Of a stretch of DNA of 64,000 bases, positions 23,834-34,100 are shown piece by piece. Both the position numbers and the translations under genes were made by a program. This DNA comes from Pleurodeles waltl (taxonomy: Eukaryota; Chordata; Amphibia; Caudata; Salamandridae), in assembly GCF_031143425.1 (NCBI RefSeq), contig NC_090444.1, forward strand, positions 1,535,544,782 to 1,535,608,781, written 5' to 3'. The first letter of the stretch is position 1, and each line of letters starts with the position of its first letter. The notes under the pieces are model-generated. The model did not search any database. It saw only the letters and a program-made list of their open reading frames with translations, and was not told the origin of the DNA.

Positions 23834-25133
23834 TTATTTCCTGGTGGGGGTCTTGGTAATAGTCTCTGACTTCTGCCTGGATCGCAGGGAACATTTGCAG
23901 GGTGGTTCTCCTTGTGCAGGGGGAGGACTGCTGGTGGCCTGTTGGTGTGGCCTGTTGGTCCTGTGGCAGGCCTCCTGTCCACTAGCGGCAGTGGAGGTGG
24001 AGGGCTGTTCAGTAGTCTGGCTAGTGGAAGGGGCCCGCTGATGTGACACTGCCTCTCTCATAGAGTTGGCCATGTCTGCCAGGACCCCTGCAATGGTGAC
24101 CAGGGTGGTGTTAATGGCCTTGAAGTCCTCCCTGATCCCCTGGTACTGTCCCTCCTACAGCCGCCTGTTCTCCTGCATGTTGTCCAGGATCTGGCCCAGC
24201 GTACCCTGGGAATGTTGGTATGCTCCCAGGATCTTGGTGAGTGCCTCCTGGAGAGTCGGTTCCCTGGGCCTGTCATCCCCCTGGTGCACAGCAGTCCTTC
24301 CAGCTTCCCTGTTGTCCTGTGCATCTGTCCTCTGAACCATGTGCCAACTGCCACTGACCCCAGGTCCCTGAGTGTCTTGGGTAAGTGGTGTGCCCTGGGG
24401 TCCCTGTAGTGGTGGACACACTGCTGATTGACGTGTCCTGGGGACAGATGTATGGGCACACTGGGTGGGTGCTGTGGTGGTGTTTCCTATGGGGGGGAGG
24501 CTCTGTGGTGGTGTGTGACTGTGGCTGGGTAACCGACTGTCCTGAGGTCCCTGATGGGCCAGGTTGGTCATCCAGATCCAGGCAAGCAGAGTCACTGTTA
24601 TCACTGTGGGCCTCTTTTGTGTGGGGACTGGATGCTGCTGGTACCTCTTCTCCAGTGTCATTGGCTGGGATACCTGTGAGGAAGCAAATGCAGTGTCATT
24701 GTTTCTGTGTGTGACATATTGTGCATGGATGGGTTGCCCTCTATGGTTGTTTTTTCCCTGGCAGCTTTCACTTGTGTATGTTAGTGTATGGTGGGATGAT
24801 TAGTTCTCTCTAGTGTGCATGCTTTAGTGATAGGTGTCCATGCAGGTCTGTGAGTGGGGTCCATGCATTGGCGGTGCATGCAGGGCTTGGCAAAGGGATG
24901 AGTGAGATGTGATGGTGGGGTGTGTGGGTAGTGGTGGAGTGATGAGAGTGAGGGTGGGGGTATGTGATGGCATGCAGGTAGGGGGTGATAGAAATAGAAA
25001 GGTGACTTACCAGAGTCCAGTCCTCCTGCTACTCCTGCCAGGCCCTCCGGATGCATGATTGCCAAGACTTGCTCCTCCCATGTTGTTAGTTGTGGGGGAG
25101 GAGGTGGGGGTCCACTGCCTGTCCCTTGTACAG
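23834..25133 (-). pseudogene. Harbinger Myb/SANT-like protein A, copy 2 (exon 1 tail and exon 2)
   Basis: Exon 1 survives only from 25133 to its donor (CTCTG|GTAAGTC, exon end 25011), reading IMHPEGLAGVAGGLDSG. The intron ends at CCTCACAG and exon 2 begins at 24673. Its frame includes TLQEALTKILGAYQHSQGTL and a C-terminal CKCSLRSRQKSETITKTPTRK-like basic end (stop at 23834), matching copy 3 throughout. A stop follows ENRRL near 24155, and indels shift the middle. The Myb domain proper has been lost with the truncation, so only the dimer/partner-type C-terminal half is present. Confidence 0.72.
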
Positions 25134-28100
25134 CAAGTTTTTAATACCTACAATAACCATGCATCTAGCTGTGGTTAGAACACATGTTTGTCTAAAGTCA
25201 GATCCTTTAATGTAAGAAGTTTAGCAGCAAGTGTTAATCTTTTCTCTCAGATACTTGGCTCACAAAAGCCTTTGTTTTCTTCTTTTTTTGTAACTCAGTT
25301 TTTTGCAGCTTTATTTACAATCTTCGTATTGCCTTCCATACCCTTACTCCATGTTCTTTTATAATGTTATTGGCACTCTAGGTAATCTTCTTAATTCTTT
25401 TGACAATTTATGAGTTTTTCTATCTTAGCCTATTAGCACAGGACATTCAATGGGTTTTCACAACTGTTTTTAGCATTTTTCAAGGAGGTTCGGGCAGTTC
25501 TTTATTCCAGTCAAGCAATTCTGATATAAGGATGTTTAGAAGTTTGCTCACATAATAAGTCCATTCAGGTGCTGAATATCGTCAACAAGGTACCCTGGCT
25601 CTTTTCGGTCTTCTGAATGTTTGTCGATCCCCTTCTGTGCCACTTATAATACTTGATTCTGTTTCTTCTGCAGTTGTCGTCGATATTGAATCAATTGACA
25701 CACTCAACTTCAATTTCTTTTGATTGTAAACTTTTGGCCATTTAGCACTGTGAACGTCTCTTTTTGTTCCTCATTTGGTGTTTGTTCCTTCTCCTTGATC
25801 TTTCTGTTGTTCTTAGGATGTCTTAACTGTCACTCCAGTTTGAGTACTTACTTCTTCACTTTTTACACTATGAGCTCAAATGCCACTCTGTGAGATATCC
25901 ATTTTTTCCTGTCTGCAGTCCTTCCCCCCATTCTTCTTCTTTCTGTTATGCATGATGAATATGTGCGACTTTTACAATTTGCTGTGGTACATTCACTAAT
26001 GATCTTAATTCTGGCTCATAGAACACTATTTCTTCATATGGATCTCTTTTTCTCTGGGTTTGTGAAGCATGCACCCAATTTGGTACTCCAGTATATTTAA
26101 TAGCAGTGTCTGTGATTAAAATCACCTGGTATGGGCCTTTCTACCTTGGCTTCAGATATGACTTTCTCACATGCTTATTTATCAGCACCCAGTCGCCATG
26201 GCTGAGGTTACAACTTTGCTCTTGAGGTGGATTTGCAGTGACAACTTCAACCTGCTGAAAGACAGAATGCACCAGATATGCTAATACTTTGCAGTATTCA
26301 ATTACCATGTCACCTGTTATGTTCACAGGTGTATTTGTGTACGTACAGCAGTCAGTCTCATGGGTCTCCCCATAAGGATTTCATGAGGGGACAGACCTGT
26401 CAGGTGTACTTCGAAGACTCATCAATACCAACGGCAAAACATCAGGCTTTTTCAATGAAGTAGATGCAATTACTTTTGCCAATCAGGGCTTAATTGCGCC
26501 ACTGGTTTGCCTCACAATGTCAGAATATGTAACCTCTGCTCCAGTTGTAGTGCTGTGCACAACATCTTAATGATCTCACTGTTAAAGTGAGTTCCTCGAT
26601 CTGACTCCAAAGAAACCGGTATGCCGTACCTCTGCTCTAGTTCTTTTAAAAGGAGTTTAGCTACAGTGAGACTGTCATTTCTCCTTGTTGGGTAGACTTC
26701 TACCCATCAAGAGAAAATGCATATTATAGCCAGGACATATCTCAGCCCATTACAAACAGGCATCTCAATCAAATCCATACGTATTGTGTTGAAGGGGCCA
26801 CCTTATCTCCCTGCATCACTCATTGTGTTCATTTTCCTCCATTCATCTGTTGGCATGTTACACAACAGTGACACGTTTCTTCTGCCTGACCCCTAAATAT
26901 GGCATTAAACCAATTTTGTCTGAATTACCTCACCACTGCATCTCTACCTAAATGTGTGGGGCCTTGAAAATGTTATGTCATGGGAGACAGCAAACTACCT
27001 GGTATAACTTGTCTTCCATCTGCTGAAACCCAAACAACATTAGCATCCTTTCCACATCCTGCTCTGATACAACCCTGCTGTTCTGCTTCTGTAGCATTTT
27101 TCTGTGAAGCTTTCATTTCTTCCAATGTGTCAGCTTTAGGCACCAACATTGAAAAGACAGTGTTCTCTTGAGATTGTTGTTCCATTAAAAGTACAGGCCA
27201 CAATTGCCAGTAGCTTGCCAATTCATCTGCATATCTATTGCCAGCTGTGACATGACCATTGTCGCTCCTGTGGGTTGCACATTTTACAACAGCAATTTCA
27301 GTTTGGAGTTTCAAAGCCTCTAACAATTTTCTCAAATGCTCCCCTTTTCTAATTGGAGAGCCAGATTAGGTCATGAAACTCTTTTTGTGACCATAAGTGA
27401 CCAAAGTAATGGACAACACCAAAGCCGCATTGACTAGCTATAAAAATGGTCAATATCATCTGGGTTGTCAAGCTTCATGTTCTAAGAACAGCAATTATAT
27501 CTGCAACCTGTGCTGAGGAAACTCCTTGAAGCCATCAAGCTTCTATAATTCCTTGAATTGTACAAACAGCATAAGCTGCTGTCAGGGAACCTTCATTTGT
27601 TCTTAAGCATGAGCCATCCACAAAACGGACATGATCAGGACTTATCAAAGGCTCATCTTTTATATCAGGTCTTGGCTTGGTGCATAAATCCATGACATTG
27701 TGACAGATATGTTCAAATCTATCAGATGCATCACTTTCAAGCAAGGGGAATAATGTACTTGGATTCAAAACATGGCATCTTATGAGTGTCACATTATCGG
27801 ATGCCAATATCTGTTGTCCATAATGAGTAAACCTTGAAACTATCATACACTGGCTTTTGTTTTCTGCTAGGCAAAAACTCTATGGAGTCAAGGACCATAA
27901 CAGTTAAAGGGTGTCCCATTACTATGCTTCCACATCTCCTGAGACTCACACTGATTGCAGCTACCTATTTAGACAACTAGACAGCCCTGCGGCAACAGGA
28001 TTTGGGGTATTTGAAAAGTATTCTACTGGCCTTCTTGCTTCTCTGTGTAACTGGATAAGCACTGCGAGAGGGCAGCCCTCCCACCCACTGCAAAACAATG

Positions 28101-28282
28101 TAAAGCAATTGGTATAACCAGGCATTCCCAGTGCTGGGGCACAACAGAAACGTTCTCTCAGCTCTAGTAAATCTTTAAAACTAAAAAATTTTGTGGGTAT
28201 TTTAGCAGCAGGTACACTTCATCAAAATTGTATTCATATACGTACACATCAGCAATGGCTTACAATTACTATAAATTATGAC
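25134..28282 (-). pseudogene. Endogenous retrovirus pol, 3' part (RT end, RNase H, integrase) and downstream sequence
   Basis: Minus-strand frames give, in order, the end of reverse transcriptase and its connection region (28280-27850), RNase H (27846-26973) with FVDGSCL and GNRYADELASYWQ, and integrase ending around 26100 with a GDWVLINKHVRKSYLKPR block. That last motif is typical of the C-terminal domain of retroviral integrases of the gamma/epsilon-like type. Several stops and frameshifts separate the pieces. From 26100 to 25134 no domain could be assigned; position suggests decayed envelope. The RT front half is missing: a Gypsy element adjoins at 28283. This is a fossil and cannot produce virus. 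Confidence 0.7.
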
Positions 28283-30990
28283 AGGTGGCGGTCTTTGACC
28301 AGGACAGCATCGCCTACCCGCACTGTGACTGCACGAGCTTTCCGTCTTCTGGAGGCATACGCATTTGTGCGGGCCCTCCTCGCTGCAGATTGGTCTGGTG
28401 GTGGTGTTGCCCACGAGGGGTGATGTGTGATGGCGTCCATTATTGTTCTTCCAAAGCAGAGCTGGCTGAGGGTTACTCCGGTGGTGGCATGAGGAGTGAC
28501 CCGATACTCGTAGGAATCTATATATGGCACTTTCTAGGTTTCCGGATTCCGCCATGGCAATGCGGATTACTTTGTTTAGGGTTTTGACGAACCTTTCTAC
28601 TTCTCCGTTCACTTGCGGCCATCGGGGTGTGACTCGCCAGTGTTTTGTGTTGGTGGAAGCCAGGAAGTCTGCCCACTCTCGGCTATTGAAGGGGGGGTCC
28701 ATTGTCTGTGCGCACCTTGCCAAAAAAAACATGGGTGGCCATGAGTTTCTCGAACTTTGGGATGACCGTGTGTGCAGATGTGCAGTGTACCACTTCAACT
28801 TCAGGGTACCACGAGTAGTCGTCCACTACTACTATCATGTAGGACCCATCAGGAAGGCTCCCGAAGTCTGCGCTTACCCTTCGCCATGGGGCCATTGGCC
28901 CCTTTTCGGTGATGACCGGTGCTGGAGGATCTGGAGAACCACTGGCTTGGCAGACGAGACAACCTTTAACGGCTTCCTCTACAAGCTTGTCTAGCCCTGG
29001 GAACCACACTTTGTTCCGGAGGTGGGTCTTCGATTTGACGATGCCCTGGTGGGCTCCATGGGCGAGTGATATGGTTCGGGCTGTCAAACTGGATGGTATT
29101 ACCAGGCGGAACCCTCTCAGCAGGCAGCCATCATCGCCTACTGAGAGCTCATGTCGTATGTTGAACAGCGCGTGTAGGCAGGCTTGAGCATCCTGTGTTC
29201 GGAAAACGTTTGGGCGTTGGAGGGGCCGCCAGTCTCCTGTACGGGTGGCTGTTATGGCAATTTGTAGGCATTCGTCCTGGTTGGTTGCTGTTATCACTTC
29301 ACTAAGTGGTATGGGTAGAGGTCTGGCTCGGTCTACCACAAATCGCACGTACTCTTTTGTTTCTTGTGCCTCTGCGATTTCTTGGGGAGTGGCCAAACGT
29401 GCATGACGAGATAGAAAATCTGCGGGGTTCTTTGAGCCGGGTTGGTATTCGAGGGTAAAGTCAATTTCTTGGAGTTGTAGGATCCATTTTCCGATCCTGG
29501 GTGGCGGTTTTGAGGACGACCCCTTGAAAAGAGGCAACAGCGGCTTGTGGTCAGTTACCACGGAGAATGGCTTTCCGTACAGATAGAGGTGAAAGTGGCG
29601 ACACCCCCAGTGGATGGCAATGGCCTCCCGTTCAATTTGTGAGTATCTCTGTTCCGTTGGCGTGAGTGTGCGGCTGGCAAAGGCGATGGGGGCCCATTCT
29701 CCGCAGTCTTGCTTCTGCGCTAGAACAGCTCCTAGGCCTGTGGGACTGGCGTCGACGACCAGCTGTGATTTCCATTGGGGGTCAAAAAACGCTAGCGCGG
29801 TGTCAGCTGAGAGTGCGTTTTTGGTTGCTTGGAAAGCGTGTTCTTGTTCCTCACCCCACTCCCATTGGTGGTTGGCTTGTGTGAGCCGTTGCAGAGGGCC
29901 AGTGATGTCCGCTAGGTTCTTCATGAATCGGCCACAATACGTGATCATGCCTAGGAAGCTTCGGACCCCAGATACTGAGGTGGGAGCTGGGGCTTCTTAG
30001 ATATCCCTGACTTTGAGTCGCCATGCCATGCCGACGCCATGCTTGGAGTACCGATATCCAAAGAAACAGATTTCTTCCTTCAGAAAATCACATTTCTCTC
30101 GGTGGAGTGTTAGTCCTTGTTTCTGTAGTCTTGTGAATACAGCCCGCAGCCTCCTCAGGTGCTCTTCTACTGTGGGGGCATGAACCAAAATGGCGTCACT
30201 CATGTTTAAGACTCCTGGAAGTCCTTGCAGGACTCCTTTTATGACATGTTGGAAAACCTCTGCCGCACTGGAGATGCCGAAGTTGAGCCGTTTGTATCGC
30301 CAGAGGCTGTTGTGTGTGGAGAATGTGGTTATGGGCCGTGATTCGGGGTGTATTATGATTTGGTGATACCCCGACCTGAGGTCCATTTTGGAGAACCGGT
30401 TGGAACCAGTTAACTCGCTGAGGATGTCATCTATGGTTGGAGTCAGGTGTCTTTCTCTTTTGATCGCCAGATTCGGCATGCGCATGTCCACACAAATGCG
30501 GCATCTGGCTGCTTGGGTTTTCTTGCCACTACGATCGGAGATACCCACGTTGTGGGACCTGAGACCCGTTCAATGATGCCTTCTTGCTCTAGGAGGTAGA
30601 GCTCGCGTTCTACTTTAGGTCGGAGGTGGAACGCCACTCGCCGATGCCTGAGGGCCGTGGGGGTGACTGAGTCATCTATGTGGAGCCGGAGTGAGGGCCC
30701 TTTCAGGCAGCCAATGCCCTCGAACAGGGAACTGAATTCCTCTACCAGGTCTCGGAGTGCGTTAGCATGGATGCTGAATGCAAAATGCACTAGATCGAGG
30801 TCTTGGGCAGTTTGGCAGCCCAGCAGGAACCCAGCACCATCCTTTGATACGTATATCTTCGTGGCTTTGTCGTGGTGTCATGGGAGACTTCCGTTGTGAA
30901 TACCCCGGCTATTTCTAAGGGTCGTCTGTTGCCAAATGCGAATACATGCGCACTAGTGGGTCGGAGTGGCGGCAGCAGCTTGGGTAATGT
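28283..30990 (-). pseudogene. Gypsy pol: RT, RNase H and integrase
   Basis: Reverse transcriptase lies at about 30790-29997 (EQEGIIERVSGPTTWVSPIV, FSKMDLRSGYHQIIIHPES). RNase H lies at 29850-29450 (VVDASPTGLGAVLA, VTDHKPLLPLF). The integrase HHCC zinc region is at about 29060-28950 (HQGIVKSKTHLRNKVW, CLVCQA). The DDE aspartates are in VSADFGSL and VRTDNGPP, and the glutamate in NGEVERFVKTL (28600). The longest frame, 28683-29948, is 421 codons. The RT catalytic box reads NMSDAILVH at about 30192-30206: the second aspartate is alanine (GCC), so the polymerase would be dead even apart from frameshifts near 29970, 30450, 28690 and a further shift at 28530. Confidence 0.85.
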
Positions 30991-31959
30991 CTAGTACACA
31001 CTCATGGACATCAGATTTATGGAAGCGCCGGTGTCCACTAGTGCTGAGATGGGAAATCCTTGGACGAGAATCCGGCATGTGGGTAGCCGCCGATTCCCAA
31101 TGGTATGCACTACGTGGACTGTGTGATGTTCGTTGTCCATGTCACTGTCTGAATCTGGGTCTGGAGTGGTCTCGATCATTTTGAAAGATTTGTTTGCGGT
31201 GTGAGCTGTCGTTTTGGGCATAGATCGGCAGACTTTTGCGAAGAGGTTGGCTTTTCCGCATGCGCTGCATGTTTTGCCCCAAACTGGGCAGCTGGTGGGG
31301 TGTGGTGCTGGGCCGCCACACCACTTACAGGGTTTGCCTTTCAGCCTTCCTTTGTAGTTGTCCCCTTTTGGTTGCGGCATGTTCGCTGTTACCGCATTGG
31401 CCGCTTCTGATTTCACCTGGGCTGGTGGTGCTTGCTCCATGTGTGCTGCCCGAGCTCGTGATAGCTCTTGAGACCGTCCGAGGGTGAGGATGTCTTTCAT
31501 GGGCATGTTTGGTTGTTGCAGGATGCGCTCCCGGGGCTTTGATGATGAGCACCCTTGCATGAACTGTGCCTGAATTTCGTCCTCCTCGTCGGGTAGTGTG
31601 CAAGTGCTGGCTAACTCTCTCAGCCTGGCATAGAAGACATTGACTGACTCGTCTGCTGTCTGACGGGCTTGGCGTAGCAGGAATCTTTCATAGTCCGGGT
31701 TCGCATAAGGCTCGAAATGCGTGGTGATTGCGCCTTTCAGGTTTTCGTATGTGCGTGGCCTTGCTTCTGTTATTGATTTGAAGACTTTGTGGATGTCTGC
31801 CCCTCTGATGTGAAGAAGGAGGGGTCTCCGTCTTTCTGGCTGGACGTCCAGAGCCTCGAAGTACGTTTCGAGGCACCCCATCCAGACTTTCCACCTCGCG
31901 GCCTGGGTAGGAGGGGCACAGGTGATGGTGAACGGCTTCAGGGGCGGTATGCTGACCAT
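30991..31959 (-). CDS. Gypsy gag with two zinc knuckles and protease active site
   Basis: A 322-codon open frame. The N-terminal half is the capsid-like Gypsy gag (RWKVWMGCLETYFEAL, LLHIRGADIHKVF, YERFLLRQARQ). It is followed by a cysteine cluster at about residues 211-245 (CKWCGGPAPHPTSC, then CSACGKANLFAKVC). The second knuckle has lost the usual histidine (CxxCxKxxLFAKVC). The frame ends with the aspartic protease motif ALVDTGASINLM, 20 codons before the stop. The DTGAS position shows gag and protease in one frame; the rest of the protease lies beyond the stop. The start at 31959 is the first ATG before conserved gag sequence. Gag would package element RNA. Confidence 0.75.
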   Translation of the reverse strand: MVSIPPLKPFTITCAPPTQAARWKVWMGCLETYFEALDVQPERRRPLLLHIRGADIHKVFKSITEARPRTYENLKGAITTHFEPYANPDYERFLLRQARQTADESVNVFYARLRELASTCTLPDEEDEIQAQFMQGCSSSKPRERILQQPNMPMKDILTLGRSQELSRARAAHMEQAPPAQVKSEAANAVTANMPQPKGDNYKGRLKGKPCKWCGGPAPHPTSCPVWGKTCSACGKANLFAKVCRSMPKTTAHTANKSFKMIETTPDPDSDSDMDNEHHTVHVVHTIGNRRLPTCRILVQGFPISALVDTGASINLMSMSVY

Positions 31960-32583
31960 GGCGAAGGGAGCCGGTCGTGGTGGGGTGCCGTGTGATGGCC
32001 TTGGATCCTCGGTTGTTTCTTATGCCACAGGTCTGGGGTTGTCTCACCCGGCACCACCTCCTTGCGATTGGGTTGTGGGGTGCTGTCTGACCTCCCGTGG
32101 TGTAAACAGGTGTTTTCTGCCTTCTTTCTTTTTTTTTTTTTGATTGTTGGTGCTGGTGGCTAGGGTGTGGGGGTTTGAGGAAAAAGACCTCTTCCTGTAG
32201 GCAGGTATGTCTCACGTTGGTGTGTGTGGCAGCAGCAGTTGTCGAGGGAGGCCTCCTCACCTGAGGTGGATGCATGTAGCAGCAGGGGGCATGTCAGGGC
32301 ATGACGGCCCTCTGACAGCGCTGGGTGCTGAAGTTCAATGTGGCAGCTGGTCAGAGATGATCGCGGCAGCAGGGCTGTGTACGCTACGTTTATTTATTTA
32401 TTTTTTCTCCGCCGTCGGGATGGGTGGTGCCGGCGGTTGTCAGGCAGGGCCGGGCGGGCTGTTTGAGCCGGCAGGCGGTGTTGTGGGCCGCGTCTGTGCA
32501 CGTGTCAGGCAGTGCACAGTGGGCGCGGCACCGGGCTGAGTGGTGCAGCGCGCCGGAGTGTCGATGCTACCGGAGGCGGTAGG

Positions 32584-32881
32584 CCCACTCTCGTCGCCAA
32601 TTGTGAGGGTGCGTTGCTGGCATGCGGCGCGTAAATAAGAACACTACGCCCGGGTAAGGTTCTGTGCTCGTTTATTCTAGGCTCTCGCAACCGAACTAAC
32701 TTCCCGCGTTTCCCCACCTTTATTTATACCCTCCCCCTGTGTCACTCTTGGTGTGATCCATCTCGCACCTGTTGCAAGGGGTATCTGCCCCCAACTCCTT
32801 CCGCTCCTAGTAAGTGGTCTTGCCCACTTCCTGCGGCAACAGTACAAGCGCGGGTCCTTGATAGATCCATAATAACTTACA
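32584..32881 (-). promoter_or_regulatory. Gypsy 5' LTR with TATA box, poly(A) signal and primer-binding site
   Basis: Read minus, the LTR begins TGTAAGTTATTATGG at 32881 and ends CACCCTCACA at 32602 (280 bp). GGTATAAATAAA at 32730-32719 is a good TATA box and AATAAA at 32676-32671 a poly(A) signal. Directly downstream, ATTGGCGACGAGAGTGGG (32601-32584) sits where a tRNA primer would bind. All parts are correctly ordered, so this LTR looks structurally whole. Confidence 0.75.
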
Positions 32882-33206
32882 AAATTGTACATTTGATTAT
32901 TAATTTTGCCTTTAACCCAAACCCATCTAGCCCCTGGGCTTGCACTACCCCGAAAATGTCTGATTGAACTGTGCATGTGATCAGTACTTCTACCCCACAT
33001 TTTAAAGCCTGAGATCAAGCAAAGTATGAGTGTTGAATATATGCCGGTATGCAGGGCTGGTGGCCTTTATCTTTTAAGTGCATCTCTTGCAAGAGAATCA
33101 CATAGGCCTCTAACAATCTAAACCAAGTTAATATGCCCTGGCATTTTAATCTATTGCTTATGCTGTTCACATTGCAAGAAGCATTTTCCAACTTATTGGG
33201 GAACAT
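32882..33206 (-). pseudogene. L1 endonuclease fragment (Gypsy target)
   Basis: A minus-strand frame from 33206 reads NVNSISNRLKCQGILTWFRL and VILLQEMHLKDKGH, the start of an L1 ORF2 endonuclease, and continues in another frame with KGKINNQMYNFV up to the Gypsy LTR. It is a second, different L1 from the one at 5217. The continuation on the far side of the Gypsy element is missing because that end is truncated. Confidence 0.65.
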
Positions 33207-33210
33207 TGCT

Positions 33211-34100
33211 TAGAGTATATTTTACTCCAGACTGCCTGCTGTATATTCTTCACTTTTTTCCCCAATACACTCCTCACCTGTGCTCACCTCCCATCACCTA
33301 ATTCTCATAACCCCCACCCTGCTCCTGACACCCCTGACGCCTGACCCCTCATAGGCTCCATTCCAGGCAGGAGATCCTCACCCACCCTTTCCCTTCTGCA
33401 TGTCTTCCTCTACCTTCCCCCTCAAGTGTGCACCCCCAAACCCTTGTCATGACAACTAGATACTGCCTATGGCCACTTAAGGCATTTCTGCGTGAAAGGT
33501 TGATATATTACTGCATAGCTAATAATTACAACCACACGCTCTAGCGCTCCTTTTTCTCCCTTCTTCCATGTATGGCTGCTGAATTAAATGCAAACGGTCT
33601 CCTGTTTGTTGCAAAGGGTGGGAAATCTTTGTCTGTCCCTTGAAAATAACACTCCAGTGTTTTGAAAGTTGTCAGTCAAGCTTATAAATTCCTTCAGGCA
33701 TCGTGCTGAGAATGCAGGCATATTGGAAAGCACAATGCTGGTTTATACTTGAATGCAGCTGTTTGTTTGTATTTGGGGCAAGACAGCACCAGTTCAAGGC
33801 TCTGACACACATTAAAAGCTCCTGCAAATGCTTAACGCACCAGACATTGAATCGCGCTTGCTTTGCAGCACTTCGACCTTTCGACAGGGTAGCGCCTCAA
33901 CTGTGCTACCAGAAAGGCAGCATAGAAGTGGTAGAGGAGTGGGAGGCTTCACTGCGCTGTCATTAGTTGCTGCTGTTATCAGGGGCTGATTCTCCAAGCT
34001 CTTGTCGTCCTGGTTCTACAATCCAGCGCTGGCGATGGGCTTGGCACTTGCAAATTATTTTAGTACTGGGTGTGTGGTCAGGGGTCGATCACTGCAGCAC
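33211..34100. other. Unassigned sequence between L1 piece and retroviral gag
   Basis: C-rich sequence at 33220-33440 (CACCCTGCTCCTGACACCCC) gives way to mixed sequence. The 87-codon frame at 33703-33966 has no recognisable domain. Nothing supported. Confidence 0.3.

Larger units (their letters stand above)
17349..25133 (-). mobile_element. Three-gene Harbinger element, copy 2 (truncated at Myb-A)
   Basis: The terminus GGCCCTCATTCCAACC at 17349 is preceded by TTA (17346-17348), the usual Harbinger target. Reading minus, the preserved order is Myb-A (exon 1 tail 25133-25011, exon 2 24673-23834), transposase in the opposite direction (22258-23351), Myb-B (21792 to about 18638) and the terminus. 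The same order, orientations and spacings recur in copy 3 (58895-64000). At 25133 the element stops inside Myb-A exon 1, right after TGTACAG, and retroviral sequence begins, so its other terminus has been lost. Confidence 0.85.
28283..32881 (-). mobile_element. Ty3/Gypsy LTR retrotransposon, 3'-truncated
   Basis: On the minus strand the element runs LTR (32881-32602), primer-binding candidate, leader, gag-protease (31959-30991), RT, RNase H and integrase (30990-28283). It ends abruptly inside the integrase C-terminal region, after VGDAVLVKDRHLS, with no 3' LTR on that side. It entered an L1 endonuclease fragment whose reading continues up to 32882. Domain order RT-RNaseH-integrase is that of Metaviridae. 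Two-knuckle gag and an ATTGGCGACGAG primer site fit the vertebrate Mag-like type, but the clade is a guess. Confidence 0.85.

Noticed and set aside
32677..33018. 113-codon minus-strand ORF as a gene
   Set aside because: It fuses the end of an L1 endonuclease fragment with translated Gypsy LTR sequence.
25134..33206. One novel retroelement with both retroviral and Gypsy domains
   Set aside because: RNase H and integrase occur twice in different styles, and a complete Gypsy LTR with primer site lies inside; this is a mosaic of two elements.
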